A DNA stretch of 64,000 nucleotides from Chryseobacterium sp. Leaf180 (GTDB lineage Bacteria; Bacteroidota; Bacteroidia; Flavobacteriales; Weeksellaceae), in NCBI RefSeq assembly GCF_001424585.1, contig NZ_LMPJ01000009.1, forward strand, positions 1-64,000, given 5' to 3'. Of this stretch, positions 26,790-34,456 are shown one piece after another; the stretch's first letter is position 1; every line of letters starts with the position of its first letter. Position numbers and translations under genes: made by a program. The notes beneath the pieces were generated by a model. The model did not search any database. It was not told the DNA's origin and worked only from the letters and a program-made list of their open reading frames with translations.

Positions 26790-27557
26790 ATGAAGTTGAA
26801 ATTTTTGGGGACAGGTACGTCCCAAGGTGTTCCGGTAATAGGTTGTACATGTGAAGTTTGTCTCTCAAAAGATCCGAAAGACAAGCGTTTGCGGGCTTCT
26901 GTTATGATAACAGCAGATTCAGGAAAAAAAATCCTGATCGACTGCGGACCAGATTTCCGGCAACAGATGCTGAATAATGACGAACGAGATGTTGCTGTCA
27001 CACTTCTTACCCACGAGCATAATGACCACGTCATCGGTCTTGATGATATGCGCCCACTGATCTTTAAAAGCGGAAAAAATATGCCGCTGTACTGCAGCGA
27101 GAAAGTTGGCAGTGAAGTAAGAAAGAGATTTGCTTATGCTTTTGCGGACGAAAAATATCCCGGAGCGCCCGCTTTTGATCTGAATATTATTACTGACAAA
27201 CCCTTTACAGCAGCGGAAACATACATAATTCCGGTCGAGGTAAGTCATTATAAAACGATGGCTTTCGGATATAAATTTAAAAATCTTGCATACATCACCG
27301 ACGCCAGCGAAATTTCACAGGAAGAAAAAGAGAAACTCAAGAATCTTGATGTTCTTATTTTAAACTGTATCCGGAAAACCGATCCGCATCCGGCGCATTT
27401 TATTTTGCCGGATATTTTTAAACTTCAGGAAGAACTAAAACCAAAAAAAATATTTCTTACGCATATAAGTCACCACTTTGGTTTGCATGAGATAGAAAAT
27501 CAGCAGCTTCCGCGGGGAATCGAGCTTGCCTTCGACGGTTTGGAGCTTGAATTTTAG
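26790..27557 (+). CDS. MBL-fold metallo-hydrolase (PhnP-like)
   Basis: The 255-residue protein has the metallo-beta-lactamase fold with the metal motif THEHNDH (H75, H77, D79, H80). It begins KLKFLGTGTSQGVPVIGCTCEVC, where the GTGTSQGVP turn and CxxC are typical of the PhnP-like branch. A later HISHHFGLHEI segment gives further ligands. Relatives hydrolyse cyclic phosphodiesters, but the substrate is not established here. It is the last host gene before tRNA-Leu. Confidence 0.88.
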   Translation: MKLKFLGTGTSQGVPVIGCTCEVCLSKDPKDKRLRASVMITADSGKKILIDCGPDFRQQMLNNDERDVAVTLLTHEHNDHVIGLDDMRPLIFKSGKNMPLYCSEKVGSEVRKRFAYAFADEKYPGAPAFDLNIITDKPFTAAETYIIPVEVSHYKTMAFGYKFKNLAYITDASEISQEEKEKLKNLDVLILNCIRKTDPHPAHFILPDIFKLQEELKPKKIFLTHISHHFGLHEIENQQLPRGIELAFDGLELEF

Positions 27558-27577
27558 ATTAATTTTAAAAAATAATT

Positions 27578-27606
27578 TTGAAGGAACAGAAAAGTTCTTA
27601 TATTTG
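27578..27606 (+). promoter_or_regulatory. Promoter of tRNA-Leu
   Basis: TTG (27578-27580), 18 nt, then TATATTTG (27599-27606): a full Bacteroidota -33/-7 pair, with the tRNA starting 17 nt later. The same TTG-N18 spacing is used by the plus-strand promoter at 30527. Confidence 0.8.
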
Positions 27607-27623
27607 CACACCGATTTACACAA

Positions 27624-27703
27624 GCCCAGGTGGCGGAATTGGTAGACGCGCTGGTCTCAAACACCAGTTCTTAGGAGTACCGGTTCGATCCCGGTCCTGG
27701 GTA
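27624..27703 (+). tRNA. tRNA-Leu (anticodon CAA)
   Basis: An 80-nt class II tRNA. The acceptor GCCCAGG pairs with CCTGGGT (first pair G-U) with discriminator A at 27703. The anticodon arm is CTGGT-loop-ACCAG with CAA at 27658-27660, followed by a long variable arm and the T arm GGTTCGATCCC. CCA is not encoded. The integrase gene begins 98 bp downstream, so the 3' half of this tRNA or the adjoining hairpin is the likely attachment core of the prophage. Confidence 0.95.
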
Positions 27704-27709
27704 CAAACT

Positions 27710-27750
27710 TCTGCAAACGCACATCCACACTGCGTTTGCAGATTTTAATT
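27710..27750 (+). terminator. Hairpin terminator after tRNA-Leu / possible attachment region
   Basis: TCTGCAAACGCA (27710-27721) and TGCGTTTGCAGA (27731-27742) are perfect 12-bp arms with a 9-nt loop, followed by a T-rich run. It ends the tRNA transcript and lies between tRNA and integrase, so it could also be part of attL. Confidence 0.8.
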
Positions 27751-27782
27751 TTCTTTTTCCTCTGCGCTTGATTTTACAAAAC

Positions 27783-27802
27783 GTGTAAAAAAAAGTGTAA
27801 AA
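27783..27802 (+). repeat. GTGTAAAA direct repeats at the integrase start
   Basis: GTGTAAAA occurs at 27783-27790 and 27795-27802, 12 bp apart, the second covering the A of the integrase ATG. TTTTACA at 27772-27778 is the inverted form. Such repeats at an int gene can be arm-type binding sites or an autoregulatory operator. Confidence 0.5.
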
Positions 27803-28950
27803 TGAAAACATATTCCGAAATCAAGGTTACACCGCGTACGTGGGAGAAAAACCTTAAATCCAACCTAAATAAGACGTGGGAAGTATATTACACGTTTTAC
27901 GACAAAAATCACCGAGACGGTACTGTAATTCGCTTCAAAGGCATGAATCGCTGTAAAACTCTTCATGAGAAGCAGCAAACAACACGCTTTTTGATTGAGG
28001 AAGAAATCAGAAATCTAAATCGTGGCTTCAATCCCATCACAAAAATATTTGAAATTGAAGATGAAAATCTAATTACAGATTTTACTCCCTTCCTTACTGC
28101 GTGTAAAATAGCTTTTAAATCTTTCAAAGGTGTTTCTTCGACCTTATCTGACGTAGAAAACAGCATGAAGCATATTACCAAGTATGCTGAAAAGCTCCGT
28201 ATTGAAAATAAAGAAATAAAAAGCATCAGCAAGGGCGACATGAAACAGCTTTTACTCCGGATGAGCGCTGATGGACATTCTAATTACAGAATAAATAAAA
28301 CTCGCGCCCATCTTTCCCGGTTCTTTTCGCATTTTACTGAGCTTGATATTTTCGACGTTAATTTTATTGAAGGTATCAAAAAGCTTGAACACACATCGGC
28401 GGCTAAAACTATAATCAGAAGCGATGATGACTGGAAGAAATTCCATAAAATCAAAGATCTAAATTACGACGTTTATATTTTCCTGCAAATATTTCTTTAT
28501 TCCGGATCTCGTTTTACGGAATTGGCGGCAGTGAAAAGAGAAGATGTAAATCTTGAGAAAAGCTTCTTTTGGATAAATCTGAAAAAAGGTGGAAAACACA
28601 GCCGTGCAATGCGGCCTATCAATATGAGTGTATGGAATTTCTGGAAAAGCCTTTATGACCGTGCATTAAACGATCAATATTTATTCAGCTTCAATTGCCT
28701 TCCTAATGATGAGCCAATACAGCCAAATAGCATGTATGATCTATCTGCGAAGTATTTAAAATTGGCTGGCTTAGAAATGACCGGTTATGGCTTAAAACAT
28801 ACATTTTTAAATTTAGTATCAAAACAGTTCGGAATTTCCAAAGCTGCAGAGATCGCCGGACATACCAATACAAAAACAACGGAGCGTTACGCGATTGATT
28901 GGCAGGAGCATCAGGTAGAACGAAATATAAAAATTGATATTAGTATTTAA
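27802..28950 (+). CDS. int: Phage tyrosine recombinase (integrase)
   Basis: The 382-residue protein has an N-terminal arm domain (about 1-90), a SAM-like core-binding domain (about 105-195) and a catalytic domain. Visible residues are R237 (SGSRFTEL), a lysine in LKKGGKHS, the box-II variant YGLKHTFLN, H in AGHTNTKTTERY, and nucleophile Y363. Box II has YxxK instead of HxxR, a change often seen in Bacteroidota integrases. It should insert the phage at tRNA-Leu. It runs away from the tRNA, has its own terminator, and its start overlaps a pair of GTGTAAAA repeats. Confidence 0.95.
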   Translation: MKTYSEIKVTPRTWEKNLKSNLNKTWEVYYTFYDKNHRDGTVIRFKGMNRCKTLHEKQQTTRFLIEEEIRNLNRGFNPITKIFEIEDENLITDFTPFLTACKIAFKSFKGVSSTLSDVENSMKHITKYAEKLRIENKEIKSISKGDMKQLLLRMSADGHSNYRINKTRAHLSRFFSHFTELDIFDVNFIEGIKKLEHTSAAKTIIRSDDDWKKFHKIKDLNYDVYIFLQIFLYSGSRFTELAAVKREDVNLEKSFFWINLKKGGKHSRAMRPINMSVWNFWKSLYDRALNDQYLFSFNCLPNDEPIQPNSMYDLSAKYLKLAGLEMTGYGLKHTFLNLVSKQFGISKAAEIAGHTNTKTTERYAIDWQEHQVERNIKIDISI

Positions 28951-28957
28951 AATTTAT

Positions 28958-28984
28958 TCCCCGCCAAACAGTGGGGATTTTTTT
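28958..28984 (+). terminator. Rho-independent terminator after int
   Basis: TCCCC (28958-28962) pairs with GGGGA (28973-28977) and is followed by seven T residues. Confidence 0.7.
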
Positions 28985-29000
28985 GTGCAGTACCTAAATA

Positions 29001-29366
29001 TTAAAATGTAACGCCTTTTTCTTCCAATAAATATATTTCGCGGCTCAAAATATTGTCTGTAAAAATCTCACTGTAAACGTTTCTCCATACATACTCCAGC
29101 ATTTCCCGAATTTCCTCATTTACTTCTGCAGCTAAATACACATAGAGATTTTGCCGGTCTTTTTCATCAAAATATTCACAGTCGAACTCCAGACCGTTGT
29201 ACGTCATTTCATATTCGCACTTTGCTTTATAATATCCCTGAAAATCAATATTTCTTTCGGTTGTGGCAAATCGTAGAAACTCCATCGCATCGTCGAAAAA
29301 TCCTGCCATATCATGATCTCTGTTGTCAAGATATTCTCCCAATATTTGATTTTCAAAGGCAGTCAT
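29001..29366 (-). CDS. Prophage hypothetical protein (121 aa)
   Basis: An acidic, largely helical protein of 121 residues (MTAFENQILGEYLDNRDHDM...; later CEYEMTYNGLEFDCEYFDEKD). I know no family. Its ATG overlaps the stop of the SRAP gene (ATGA), so it is translated from the same message. The coupling suggests a related job, perhaps as a partner of the SRAP protein, but that is inference. Confidence 0.65.
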   Translation of the reverse strand: MTAFENQILGEYLDNRDHDMAGFFDDAMEFLRFATTERNIDFQGYYKAKCEYEMTYNGLEFDCEYFDEKDRQNLYVYLAAEVNEEIREMLEYVWRNVYSEIFTDNILSREIYLLEEKGVTF

Positions 29367-30031
29367 CAGAACAAAGTATTTGGCGTTTTCTCCGGTTCTA
29401 AGTTTTCCAATACGAGATTTACATCGTAATTCGGATGTGCAAATTCAAGATAATTTGTATCATTAAGCCATCGCGAATGATCTCTCTCATTCAATACAAC
29501 CGGCATACGTTTTTTTGAGTTGTGAATATCTGCCATTAAAGTATTTGCTTTCGTGGTGCAGATCGAAAATGTGGTAATGTTATTCCAAACGCTGTAAATT
29601 CCGGCCATTGCAAAAGGCTTGTCTCCGTTATCCAGTTGAATACGGTGAAGCTGCTTTACTTTCCCTTCAGGATCCGGATTTCCAAACTTATCGAGTGAGC
29701 GCCATTCGTAGAAACCATTCACCAAAACAAGACACCTTTTGTTGATGCTGTTTTTGTAACTGTTTTTAATTTCCAGTTCTTCGATAACAGCATTCAAAGT
29801 ATTCTTCTGAAACGTCCGGTCTTTTGAGAAGAAAGGAAGTAAACCCCAGTCGCCGATAACTGCAGTGTCCGGATTTTCATCAGTGATGATCGGCATTGGC
29901 TTATCGAACGTTCCTTTTGCGCGGAAACCTGCCAACATTTTTTCACCTTTCCATTGTCCGAAATCAGTTTCGACATTAAAAATCTCGCGGACTTCTTTGG
30001 CTGTCAGTTTCGAATCTACGTAGTAGCACAT
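29366..30031 (-). CDS. SOS response-associated peptidase family protein (SRAP; YedK/HMCES-like)
   Basis: The 221-residue protein starts MCYYV, giving the invariant N-terminal cysteine C2 after Met removal. Further family marks are the N-A-x-x-E segment near residue 79 (TLNAVIEE), CLVLVNGFYEW with the conserved glutamate, and the histidine region IHNSKKRMPVVL, where relatives have HxRMPVIL. SRAP proteins form a thiazolidine link with abasic sites in single-stranded DNA and protect them. In a prophage it may guard replicating phage DNA. It overlaps the next gene by ATGA. Confidence 0.92.
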   Translation of the reverse strand: MCYYVDSKLTAKEVREIFNVETDFGQWKGEKMLAGFRAKGTFDKPMPIITDENPDTAVIGDWGLLPFFSKDRTFQKNTLNAVIEELEIKNSYKNSINKRCLVLVNGFYEWRSLDKFGNPDPEGKVKQLHRIQLDNGDKPFAMAGIYSVWNNITTFSICTTKANTLMADIHNSKKRMPVVLNERDHSRWLNDTNYLEFAHPNYDVNLVLENLEPEKTPNTLF

Positions 30032-30089
30032 ATTTTAGTTTATACTCAAACTTACAAAATTTGTGCAATAGAATTTTATGTTTTCAATC

Positions 30090-30413
30090 TCACAGCTTTG
30101 AGGCTTTTTTGCTTTTGTATAAAACTTTCATTAATTCAGCAACCCGATAAGCGGCAGGAAAGCAACTGTTTTCGGGATTCATAATCGGCGGACTTAGGAT
30201 GTAAAGGAACCAGAGTTTCGCAAATTTATATCCGTCCTTTTCGTATTCTTCCGGCTCAACCTGTATCGTAGTTCCCATGTGTGGCTCATAACGCGCCTTC
30301 ATCGCTTCCATCTTACTTTCAGGAAAAAAGATGTCGATCTCCTGTCTTTTGCTTACGGTTTTAATTCTTAAAAATTCATCAGTGATCTTTACAACATTTC
30401 CGGTGATTTGCAT
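30090..30413 (-). CDS. Prophage hypothetical protein (107 aa)
   Basis: A 107-residue protein with a beta-rich first half (MQITGNVVKITDEFLRIKTVSKRQEIDIFF, TTIQVEPEEYEKDGYKFAKLWFLY) that could form an OB-like or small barrel fold, and a helical tail ending in KKASKL. No family recognised. It is upstream of the SRAP gene on the same strand and likely in its operon. Confidence 0.6.
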   Translation of the reverse strand: MQITGNVVKITDEFLRIKTVSKRQEIDIFFPESKMEAMKARYEPHMGTTIQVEPEEYEKDGYKFAKLWFLYILSPPIMNPENSCFPAAYRVAELMKVLYKSKKASKL

Positions 30414-30526
30414 ATCATTTAGTTTTTTTCAAAGTTGTTTATTTTCTTAACAATTAAAAAATAAATGCTGTTACAAATTATAACAATATTATTTTTGCGA
30501 AAATTGAATGCTTGGTGCGACAAAAC

Positions 30527-30555
30527 TTGACGTAGCAAATACTTTCGTAATTTTG
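30527..30555 (+). promoter_or_regulatory. Promoter of the plus-strand accessory pair
   Basis: TTG (30527-30529), 18 nt, TAATTTTG (30548-30555): a full host-type promoter, 21 nt before the ATG at 30577. Being host-like, it should be active in the lysogen. Confidence 0.75.
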
Positions 30556-30576
30556 TAAATTAAAAATAATAAGATA

Positions 30577-30942
30577 ATGGAAAGATCGACAATTATTAGA
30601 TACACCAATACATTTCGGAAAATAATAAGCCAATACTTAAAAAATTCTATAGGCATAAAAATCGAAATTTATAATTGTGGGAACGAAGGTGCTGTATTAA
30701 ATATTAAGCTTCAATCAAATCAGCTATCAGGGGATGTAGAAAAAGGAAATTACAACAATATACTTTACGTTCTCAATCTACTTGATCAGAGACATATTAC
30801 AGGAGATTTGTCTAATGTTAGTTTTAAAGGTACAAACACAATGATGGAGCGGGATCGAGTGATAATAATAAAAGACTGCTCAAATTCTGAATGGTCAGAA
30901 TTTGCCGCTAAAAAAGATGTCATGAAACTTGTAAACGCTTAA
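30577..30942 (+). CDS. Accessory hypothetical protein (121 aa), first of a plus-strand pair
   Basis: The 121-residue soluble protein alternates helix and strand (MERSTIIRYTNTFRKIISQYLK, IEIYNCGNEGAVLNIKLQSNQ, RDRVIIIKDC). No motif or family recognised. It runs opposite to the surrounding phage genes, has its own host-type promoter, and is followed 10 bp later by a membrane protein gene. This is the usual form of a lysogeny-expressed accessory unit (moron). Its AT-rich codon use is like its partner's. Confidence 0.65.
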   Translation: MERSTIIRYTNTFRKIISQYLKNSIGIKIEIYNCGNEGAVLNIKLQSNQLSGDVEKGNYNNILYVLNLLDQRHITGDLSNVSFKGTNTMMERDRVIIIKDCSNSEWSEFAAKKDVMKLVNA

Positions 30943-30952
30943 TGAATTTGAT

Positions 30953-31348
30953 ATGAAAATTGGATCTTTTGAGGGAACACCACAGGAGTTGAAGGACATT
31001 TGCGAAAATCATGGATTTAAACCAGAAGATTTTTTTGAAAAACCTAACAAAAAAGATAAGCCATATCTAGTTTATATTTTTGTATTATCTAGTATTTTGA
31101 CCGCTTTATTCACAATTTTATGGACCGCTGGATTAAATGAAATTTATTCTAAAATATTAATAATCATATCTTTGATTTTATTAATATTTCTCGTGATTAT
31201 ATGTCACTTAAGATTCAATAATATTTATATTACTGTGATAATATTATTAAGCGGGATCACAATTTTATCGTTATCAGTAAATCTTATCACTATCCAAGAA
31301 GCGTTGAAAGAAATGAGAGATTTGCGCTCTCATCCACTCACTAAATAA
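30953..31348 (+). CDS. Accessory membrane protein (131 aa), second of a plus-strand pair
   Basis: A soluble N-terminal 40 residues begin MKIGSFEGTPQELKDICENHGFKPEDFFEKP. Three hydrophobic helices follow at about 42-60, 66-84 and 90-110, and then a short charged tail. The start could be a small ligand or protein-binding helix pair. It shares a transcript with the 121-residue protein. A soluble partner plus a small membrane protein expressed from the prophage suggests superinfection exclusion or an abortive system, but there is no direct evidence. Confidence 0.65.
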   Translation: MKIGSFEGTPQELKDICENHGFKPEDFFEKPNKKDKPYLVYIFVLSSILTALFTILWTAGLNEIYSKILIIISLILLIFLVIICHLRFNNIYITVIILLSGITILSLSVNLITIQEALKEMRDLRSHPLTK

Positions 31349-31380
31349 CTGTGATATTTATATTTTTATACATGTTAACA

Positions 31381-31451
31381 AAAAATCCCACGATCAGATC
31401 GCGGGATAAGTAAAACTAATGTTATGAAAAATATTTTGAATAACAAATATA
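31381..31451 (-). terminator. Terminator after the lysis genes, with promoter-like box upstream
   Basis: On the minus strand TCCCGCGATC pairs with GATCGTGGGA (one mismatch) and runs into U5, 53 nt past the endolysin stop. Between the gene and the hairpin is TATATTTG (minus strand, complement of 31444-31451). A very similar arrangement is found at 56602-56679. Confidence 0.7.
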
Positions 31452-31458
31452 TAAAATT

Positions 31459-32106
31459 CTACGTTTGCGCAACATTCACATTCTTCAATTTATTATACCA
31501 GGTTTGCACTTCATGAAATCCAAACGGACTTGCAGAATAATTTCCGGCAATTACCTGACGAGTGGCGAGCAGTGAAGGTTTTGCAGACAGTTTATGCGTT
31601 TTCCAAAAATCGAGTGCAGAAATAAATTTATACTGATCAGATTCCAGCCATTGCGGATTTTTAATGAAATCAATTCCGGTTCTTCTGGAAAGCTGCGCGT
31701 AATTATTACGTCCTGTTACTTGAATGGCGCCACGCCCTTTAAAATTCCAGCCGTCACCGTCGTAAAGATTTCCCAGACCTTTTTTAAATTTCCGGTCATC
31801 ATAAACCAGGTTAAAAAGTTTCTTTTCGTTTCGCAGATATTCTGCCGGATTATATTTTCCTTTCGTTCCTACTCTACCGAATGCAGATGGGAAAACCTCC
31901 TGCAGTCTTTTTGCGGTGGTATAATTTCCGTTTTCAGCAAAACGGGTAAATCCACCGGTTTCATTCAGGCAATTCGCTAAAAACCGTTTACAATCTTCGA
32001 CAGCAATCACGCCGTATTTTTCCATTGTTTCGGCAAGGTTTTTCGGAACGCGCGACGCAGCAACTCCGGCACCGATCAGCATTTTATTTAAATCTGGCTG
32101 CTTCAT
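31459..32106 (-). CDS. Endolysin, glycoside hydrolase family 19
   Basis: The 215-residue protein has the chitinase-19/lysozyme-like fold. The catalytic glutamate is probably E49 (LANCLNETGGFTRFAENGNY), and the substrate cleft motif is FKGRGAIQVTGRNNYAQLS at about 122-140. No signal peptide is present, so it needs the holin to reach the wall. It cleaves peptidoglycan glycan chains. It is the last gene of the lysis operon, after spanin and holin, with a terminator behind it. Confidence 0.92.
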   Translation of the reverse strand: MKQPDLNKMLIGAGVAASRVPKNLAETMEKYGVIAVEDCKRFLANCLNETGGFTRFAENGNYTTAKRLQEVFPSAFGRVGTKGKYNPAEYLRNEKKLFNLVYDDRKFKKGLGNLYDGDGWNFKGRGAIQVTGRNNYAQLSRRTGIDFIKNPQWLESDQYKFISALDFWKTHKLSAKPSLLATRQVIAGNYSASPFGFHEVQTWYNKLKNVNVAQT

Positions 32107-32107
32107 C

Positions 32108-32674
32108 TTACTTTCTTTTAAAATAGATTAATAATGCGATTAAAACCAGCGCGACTGCCCCCAGCCCGCCGATCAAACCGAAACTCCAAAACGTACCGGT
32201 TCGTGTCGTGACTTCTTTTGCGCTTTTTTTTATTTCCTTTCCTGTTTTTTTCAGGTTTTCTTCCTTCACAATATTTCGGGCAAACTCTTCTACTTTGTTG
32301 GTGAATACAGAAATATTATTTTCCTTTTTTATCTGCTCCGATTTTGACGTTTTAGCTCTGATCGATACATCTGCATTACCGGTAATTTTAATAGCCTGCA
32401 GAGTGTCGCCGTTTTCAATATTGTAGACTTCAAGTGGTTTATCAGTTTCAGCCTTACCCTTAATTTCAATGTCGGTCTGGCTTTCTTTTTTCTGATCAAC
32501 CTGATCTCTCTTTTTTTCTTCCTGCTTTTGTGTAGATTGTTCAACTTGTTTTTCTTCTGTTTTTTCGGCGGAAATTTGTACAATTTCAGTTTCCGTTGCC
32601 GTCGATTTTAAAACTTTTTTTGTTTTGCAGCCACAGACGACTAAAAAACTAAGGATTATCAGTAGTGCTTTCAT
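32108..32674 (-). CDS. Putative unimolecular spanin (lipoprotein with C-terminal membrane helix)
   Basis: The 188-residue protein has a lipoprotein signal at the N-terminus (MKALLIILSFLVVCGCK; C14 or C16). A long charged, coiled-coil-like middle rich in K, E and Q follows (about 20-150), and then one C-terminal membrane helix at about 162-184 ending KRK. An outer-membrane lipid anchor plus an inner-membrane helix in one chain is the plan of unimolecular spanins, which fuse the two membranes at lysis. Its place between holin and endolysin supports this. No sequence family is recognised, so the call rests on topology and context. Confidence 0.72.
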   Translation of the reverse strand: MKALLIILSFLVVCGCKTKKVLKSTATETEIVQISAEKTEEKQVEQSTQKQEEKKRDQVDQKKESQTDIEIKGKAETDKPLEVYNIENGDTLQAIKITGNADVSIRAKTSKSEQIKKENNISVFTNKVEEFARNIVKEENLKKTGKEIKKSAKEVTTRTGTFWSFGLIGGLGAVALVLIALLIYFKRK

Positions 32675-33203
32675 CTTCTTTATTTTTAAATTGGTTTACA
32701 TCTAAATTTTCCTGAAACCTTTCCAGCTTTCGCATCCAACCAATCGGCGGAAACTTGCCACCGGTGAGAATACTCATGTTTCCCATTGCGGAGCCTGCCG
32801 GCCAGATAAATACAATGAATTGAATAAGAATTTTAAAGTAGTCAGGAATGAATGGTACACCTTTCAAAATCTCGTGTATCATTACAAAAAGAGAATATCC
32901 AGCGATGCACATTCCTACCTTCATTACAATTCCTTTGATGTTTTTTTTGAAAGTAAAATCTTTTTTAACAAAAGCGTGAACTATAGTTCCAAGAATATGA
33001 TCAATGGCAATAGCAGAAAAAACAAAGATCATAAATGATTGATTTACGATATACCATTTACCTAATCCTTCAAAGATCGTTACGAAAACAGCTGGTACCG
33101 TCGCAATTTTTACCGCTGCAAATATTTTATCAGCATACACACCATTATGCAAAACTTGCATATTATTAACGATGAATCTGCATATGTTGAGAATTGTTTT
33201 CAT
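32649..33203 (-). CDS. Phage holin-like membrane protein
   Basis: The 184-residue protein has about four membrane helices (near 28-48, 54-75, 92-112 and 122-145) and a polar C-terminal tail (MRKLERFQENLDVNQFKNKEDES). It lies directly before the putative spanin and endolysin, overlapping the former by 26 bp. The layout fits the larger holins of the Phage_holin_4 type, which open the inner membrane to release endolysin. Function is from position and topology. Confidence 0.78.
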   Translation of the reverse strand: MKTILNICRFIVNNMQVLHNGVYADKIFAAVKIATVPAVFVTIFEGLGKWYIVNQSFMIFVFSAIAIDHILGTIVHAFVKKDFTFKKNIKGIVMKVGMCIAGYSLFVMIHEILKGVPFIPDYFKILIQFIVFIWPAGSAMGNMSILTGGKFPPIGWMRKLERFQENLDVNQFKNKEDESTTDNP

Positions 33204-33225
33204 CTGTATAGAGTGATGTTGTTCA

Positions 33226-33738
33226 TTATAAAGTTATTTCGTGACCTTGCGGTGTTTCTGAGTACCCGCCACTGATCGCGCTATCAAATACCGTTACCCA
33301 ATTTACACCGTCTGCGGAAACTTGTGTTTTTGTTCCGTGATAGGTTCGCCCATCGCCGTAATAATGCCAAACTTTTACGCTGTCGATTTCGTACAGTGCG
33401 CCTAAATCAACCAATATAAATTCGCCGATATTACCGGCGCCTTCATAATAATCGTATGTGTTAGGGTCTCCGTCAGTTAATTGAGCGTTAATTGGTTTTT
33501 CTCCCGTGACAGCTTTATTAAAAGCGACGTTTTGCCCCGCAGAAAATGCCATTATTTCAACCCAATGATTGCCGGGGTTCGCCGTACTTCCGCTAAGAAA
33601 ATCACGGATATATCTATATTTCGGTGCGGTTGGCGGCGTACTGCCTTCCTCGAAGATCACATTTCGGTACGACTTGCCATTGTACATGACCTTGCTGTAT
33701 GTTTTGCCTCTTCTAATAGCTTTATTGTATGTGGGCAT
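33226..33738 (-). CDS. Tail-associated protein with discoidin-like (F5/8 type C) domain
   Basis: A short N-terminal region (MPTYNKAIRRGKTYSKVMYNGKSY) leads into a galactose-binding-like domain at about 40-170. The domain marks are NVAFNKAVTG, AQLTDGDPNTYDYYEG, FILVDLGALYEIDSVKVWHYYGDG and TKTQVSADGVNWVTVFDS. Such domains bind sugars. Between tail-fibre and lysis genes, it is probably a receptor- or surface-polysaccharide-binding tail part. It is 170 residues, a single domain. Confidence 0.82.
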   Translation of the reverse strand: MPTYNKAIRRGKTYSKVMYNGKSYRNVIFEEGSTPPTAPKYRYIRDFLSGSTANPGNHWVEIMAFSAGQNVAFNKAVTGEKPINAQLTDGDPNTYDYYEGAGNIGEFILVDLGALYEIDSVKVWHYYGDGRTYHGTKTQVSADGVNWVTVFDSAISGGYSETPQGHEITL

Positions 33739-33742
33739 GGCT

Positions 33743-34456
33743 TTAAAAAATAATGTTTCTAATTCCCTGAATTATTATATCTGCCCCAGCTTGATTTTGG
33801 TGAATGTAATCCCCACAATCATAAATCGGATTCAAATTTCCGTTTACATCCGCTAATAAAGTCACATGGTAATCATTTCTAAAATCAACGCCCGAAATAT
33901 TCGGAAGCGATGAATTTTGATTCATAATTGCTTTATTTAAGTCTGTCCAAACTTGCTGCGACTGCACCGGGTTATTCGGTAAAATCCCGCTGTCATTCAG
34001 ATAAGTCCAACGGTACTTGCAAGGGAGCATACAAGAAAGAATGATCTTCGCATCTGCATTCTTCGTTGCATTCACGTCATTCACGTAACTTTGAAGTGCC
34101 GCTATCACTACTGATGAATTGCCGTTGGCACAGTTATTTAATCCAACTTGAATGAAAATAAAATCGAAAGATTTTTTTTTATCGGATGTCAGATTGTTCC
34201 AAATCGTGTTTTGCTGTTGTATTGTATTTCCGCCGACTGCAATATTTTCAGCAAAATATCCTTCGTTCTTTTCAGAGTCAGTAAAAATAAAATTTGAGAT
34301 CGGCTCACTCCTACAAGCTTGTGAAGTAATAGTACTATCGCCTGAAATAATAATTCTTTTTGGATTAGAATCGCAACTTATAACCATCAATAGCATAATT
34401 ATAAATTTAAAAGCGTTAAAGATTCTGTTTGTGTAGGTACGTCTGATACTGAGCAT
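33743..34456 (-). CDS. SGNH/GDSL-type esterase, phage-encoded
   Basis: The SGNH blocks are all visible in the 237-residue frame: nucleophile S41 (ISGDSTI), VGGN (74-77), GLNN (105-108) and the D216/H219 pair in GDYIHQN. Such enzymes deacylate sugars or lipids. From the ATG at 34456 the N-terminus is basic, then hydrophobic, with a VISC lipobox, but that start overlaps the upstream gene by 58 bp. An ATG at 34396 (codon 21) would start 2 nt after the upstream stop and leave almost no signal. Either a lipoprotein or a tail esterase acting with the neighbouring sugar-binding protein. Confidence 0.78.
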   Translation of the reverse strand: MLSIRRTYTNRIFNAFKFIIMLLMVISCDSNPKRIIISGDSTITSQACRSEPISNFIFTDSEKNEGYFAENIAVGGNTIQQQNTIWNNLTSDKKKSFDFIFIQVGLNNCANGNSSVVIAALQSYVNDVNATKNADAKIILSCMLPCKYRWTYLNDSGILPNNPVQSQQVWTDLNKAIMNQNSSLPNISGVDFRNDYHVTLLADVNGNLNPIYDCGDYIHQNQAGADIIIQGIRNIIF

